Origin: Candidatus Poseidoniaceae archaeon | Lineage (GTDB): Archaea; Thermoplasmatota; Poseidoniia; Poseidoniales; Poseidoniaceae | Length of the DNA stretch: 6,424 bases | Reading direction: 5' to 3' | NCBI GenBank assembly: GCA_028822955.1 | Contig: JAPKCL010000096.1 | Location: forward strand, 1 to 6,424 | Shown here: positions 5,430 to 6,424 of the stretch, one piece after another | How positions within the stretch are numbered: position 1 is the first letter of the stretch | How the letters are laid out: every line of letters starts with the position of its first letter | The notes under the pieces: model-generated | What the model was told of the DNA's origin: nothing | Seen by the model: the letters and a program-made list of their open reading frames with translations, nothing else | Database searches by the model: none | Program-made: the position numbers and the translations under genes

Positions 5430-5466
5430 CGAGGTTTCATCAACAGGAGCGTGGCGAAGGGGAGTT

Positions 5467-5472
5467 AGGAGG
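5467..5472 (+). promoter_or_regulatory. Ribosome binding site deciding the rlmE start
   Basis: AGGAGG lies 1 nt before an ATG at 5474 and 7 nt before the in-frame ATG at 5480. Normal spacing favours the second, so the protein should begin MADHWIENHK. Confidence 0.7.
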
Positions 5473-5479
5473 AATGAGT

Positions 5480-6217
5480 ATGGCTGACCACTGGATTGAA
5501 AACCACAAGCGTGATTCTTGGCGTCGTCAAGCCAAGGCCAGCGGCTACAGGTCCCGTTCAGCCTTCAAATTAAAGCAAATACAAGAGCGCTTTAGTTTGA
5601 TCAACAAAGGTGATATTATTCTCGACGTAGGGTGCCACCCTGGAGGTTGGGCTCAAGTTGCAACTGAATTGGTTGGTAAAGATGGCTGGGTAGTAGGCGT
5701 CGATTTGGAGGCGTGTCAGCGCGTAGAGGGTGCAGTTCTCCTTGTTGGAGATATCACGGAGCCTCATACGCAACAACGCGTTCTCCAAGAACTGAACGGC
5801 CGTCCTCTGAATTCCATTATTTCTGATATTTCTCCCAACATCACTGGCAAATGGGACATGGACCAAGCTCTGGCAATGAACTTGGTATCACTCGTTTTTG
5901 ATTTTTCACTTCCACTGTTAGGCAAAGGCGGGTCCTTCGTGACCAAATTGTTCCAAGGCGTCGGTGTTGAGGAATTGATTGAAGTTATCAAACCATTTTT
6001 CTACGATGTCCGTCGATATTCACCCCACGCATCACGAAATTCATCATCCGAAGTGTACCTCATCTGTAGGAGCTTCATGCCTTGGAAATTCCGCAAAGTA
6101 TGTGTTGTTGATAAATACGAAGCAGCATTAAACCTCAAACTCAGTGGTGATGACATCGCTGAAGCCCCTGACATCATCACCTCTTCTTTCTCCATGCGGA
6201 AAAAGAAAGCCGAATAG
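5480..6217 (+). CDS. rlmE: 23S rRNA 2'-O-methyltransferase RlmE (RrmJ/FtsJ family)
   Basis: This 245-residue S-adenosylmethionine-dependent enzyme belongs to the FtsJ family. RlmE methylates the 2'-OH of the A-loop uridine of 23S rRNA (U2552 in E. coli) late in large-subunit assembly. The catalytic K-D-K-E tetrad is complete: Lys30 (SAFKLKQI), Asp116 (SDISPN), Lys156 (FVTKLFQG) and Glu191 (SSEVYLI). The cofactor motif is DVGCHPGGWAQVA (49-61), with Cys-His where bacterial enzymes usually have Ala-Ala, and the acidic ribose-binding loop is VGVDLEA. About 45 residues follow the catalytic core and end in a lysine-rich tail, longer than the roughly 209-residue E. coli protein. I see no clear TRAM domain of the haloarchaeal kind. 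The start is set by AGGAGG spacing. It is transcribed divergently from the exported thioredoxin-fold gene. Confidence 0.95.
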   Translation: MADHWIENHKRDSWRRQAKASGYRSRSAFKLKQIQERFSLINKGDIILDVGCHPGGWAQVATELVGKDGWVVGVDLEACQRVEGAVLLVGDITEPHTQQRVLQELNGRPLNSIISDISPNITGKWDMDQALAMNLVSLVFDFSLPLLGKGGSFVTKLFQGVGVEELIEVIKPFFYDVRRYSPHASRNSSSEVYLICRSFMPWKFRKVCVVDKYEAALNLKLSGDDIAEAPDIITSSFSMRKKKAE

Positions 6218-6229
6218 ATTGATGTGCAT

Positions 6230-6248
6230 TGAGGTGAATGTCACCTCA
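6230..6248 (+). promoter_or_regulatory. Perfect 8-bp hairpin covering the ribosome binding site of the 6248 gene
   Basis: TGAGGTGA (6230-6237) pairs perfectly with TCACCTCA (6241-6248) across a 3-nt ATG loop. The 5' arm is a strong archaeal Shine-Dalgarno (GAGGTGA) and the 3' arm copies the anti-Shine-Dalgarno of 16S rRNA. The last paired base is the A of the ATG at 6248. If that frame is not a gene, the structure could instead mark the 3' end of the rlmE transcript 13 nt after its stop, but no U tract follows. Confidence 0.5.
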
Positions 6249-6424
6249 TGGTAGAACATCACACACGACTGAAGAAGAGTAAGAAAGCCACCAGCCGCCG
6301 TCAAAAAATAACTGACTTGAAAGTGGACCATCCTGTTCACCGGCTCGAAGTTGTTTTACTCCGAATCTATCCCCTTCTTTATGGTTGCGTGCTGAACCAC
6401 CTCATTTTTGCAATGAAATTCAAT
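6248..6424 (+). CDS. Possible gene start, 59 codons visible, runs off the window
   Basis: An open frame of 59 codons starts at the ATG at 6248 and has no stop before the window ends. The N-terminus is strongly basic (RLKKSKKATSRRQK, residues 7-20), followed by a largely hydrophobic stretch from about 34 to 56 that could be a first membrane helix. GAGGTGA lies 10 nt upstream, though inside a hairpin. I recognise no family. An alternative ATG at 6238 in another frame gives only 14 codons. The frame may be chance, since 177 bases is short, but it is the only long open plus-strand frame here and it has a ribosome site. Confidence 0.42.
   Translation, partial: MVEHHTRLKKSKKATSRRQKITDLKVDHPVHRLEVVLLRIYPLLYGCVLNHLIFAMKFN

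Noticed and set aside
5474..5479. First ATG of the rlmE frame as the start
   Set aside because: It is only 1 nt from AGGAGG, which is too close for initiation. The in-frame ATG at 5480 has a normal 7-nt spacing.
6128..6340. Minus-strand 70-codon frame across the rlmE 3' end
   Set aside because: It overlaps the conserved rlmE reading frame, has no Shine-Dalgarno site or promoter, and competes with the better supported plus-strand frame at 6248.

Overview
The window looks like a piece of a marine planktonic archaeal genome, most plausibly Candidatus Poseidoniales (Marine Group II, Thermoplasmatota). This is an inference. It rests on Shine-Dalgarno (SD) sites of the archaeal GGTGA/GGAG type, a TATA-like box about 27 nt upstream of an apparently leaderless start, an archaeal-style RlmE, a VKOR/thioredoxin oxidative-folding pair, and compact gene packing with moderate GC. 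There is no rRNA, tRNA, CRISPR array or mobile element.

Layout. Positions 1-605 (minus) hold the N-terminal part of a family 2 glycosyltransferase, cut by the window edge. After a hairpin-rich gap comes a small conserved-looking protein (768-1037, minus). A divergent gap then leads into a four-gene plus-strand cluster: a nucleotide-sugar epimerase (1181-2143), a membrane-anchored thioredoxin-fold protein with a CPYC motif (2140-2823), a VKOR-family quinone-linked oxidase (2824-3414) and a membrane-anchored histidine-rich protein (3425-4030). The first junctions are ATGA and TGA|ATG, and the last gap is 10 bp, so the cluster is very likely one translationally coupled operon. Convergent to it, on the minus strand, lie an 89-residue acidic protein (4027-4296) and an exported thioredoxin-fold protein with a C-terminal membrane anchor (4413-5354, TTG start). 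Divergent from the latter is the 23S rRNA 2'-O-methyltransferase RlmE (5480-6217), followed by a possible partial gene running off the right edge (6248-6424).

How the genes fit together. The centre of the window reads as a cell-surface protein maturation locus. VKOR would pass electrons from the thioredoxin-fold CPYC protein to quinone, which is disulfide formation equivalent to DsbA/DsbB. A second exported thioredoxin-fold protein (CPSC) is encoded opposite. The epimerase, and possibly the glycosyltransferase, would supply sugars for surface glycans. The least explained member is the exported histidine-rich protein with an HTHD...LGVFFDIWG core, which may bind metal or be a client or partner of the redox pair.

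Two genes share an unusual start-site architecture. Their SD sequence is fully paired in a short hairpin whose last base is the A of the AUG (1037-1058 on minus, 6230-6248 on plus), which suggests structural control of translation.
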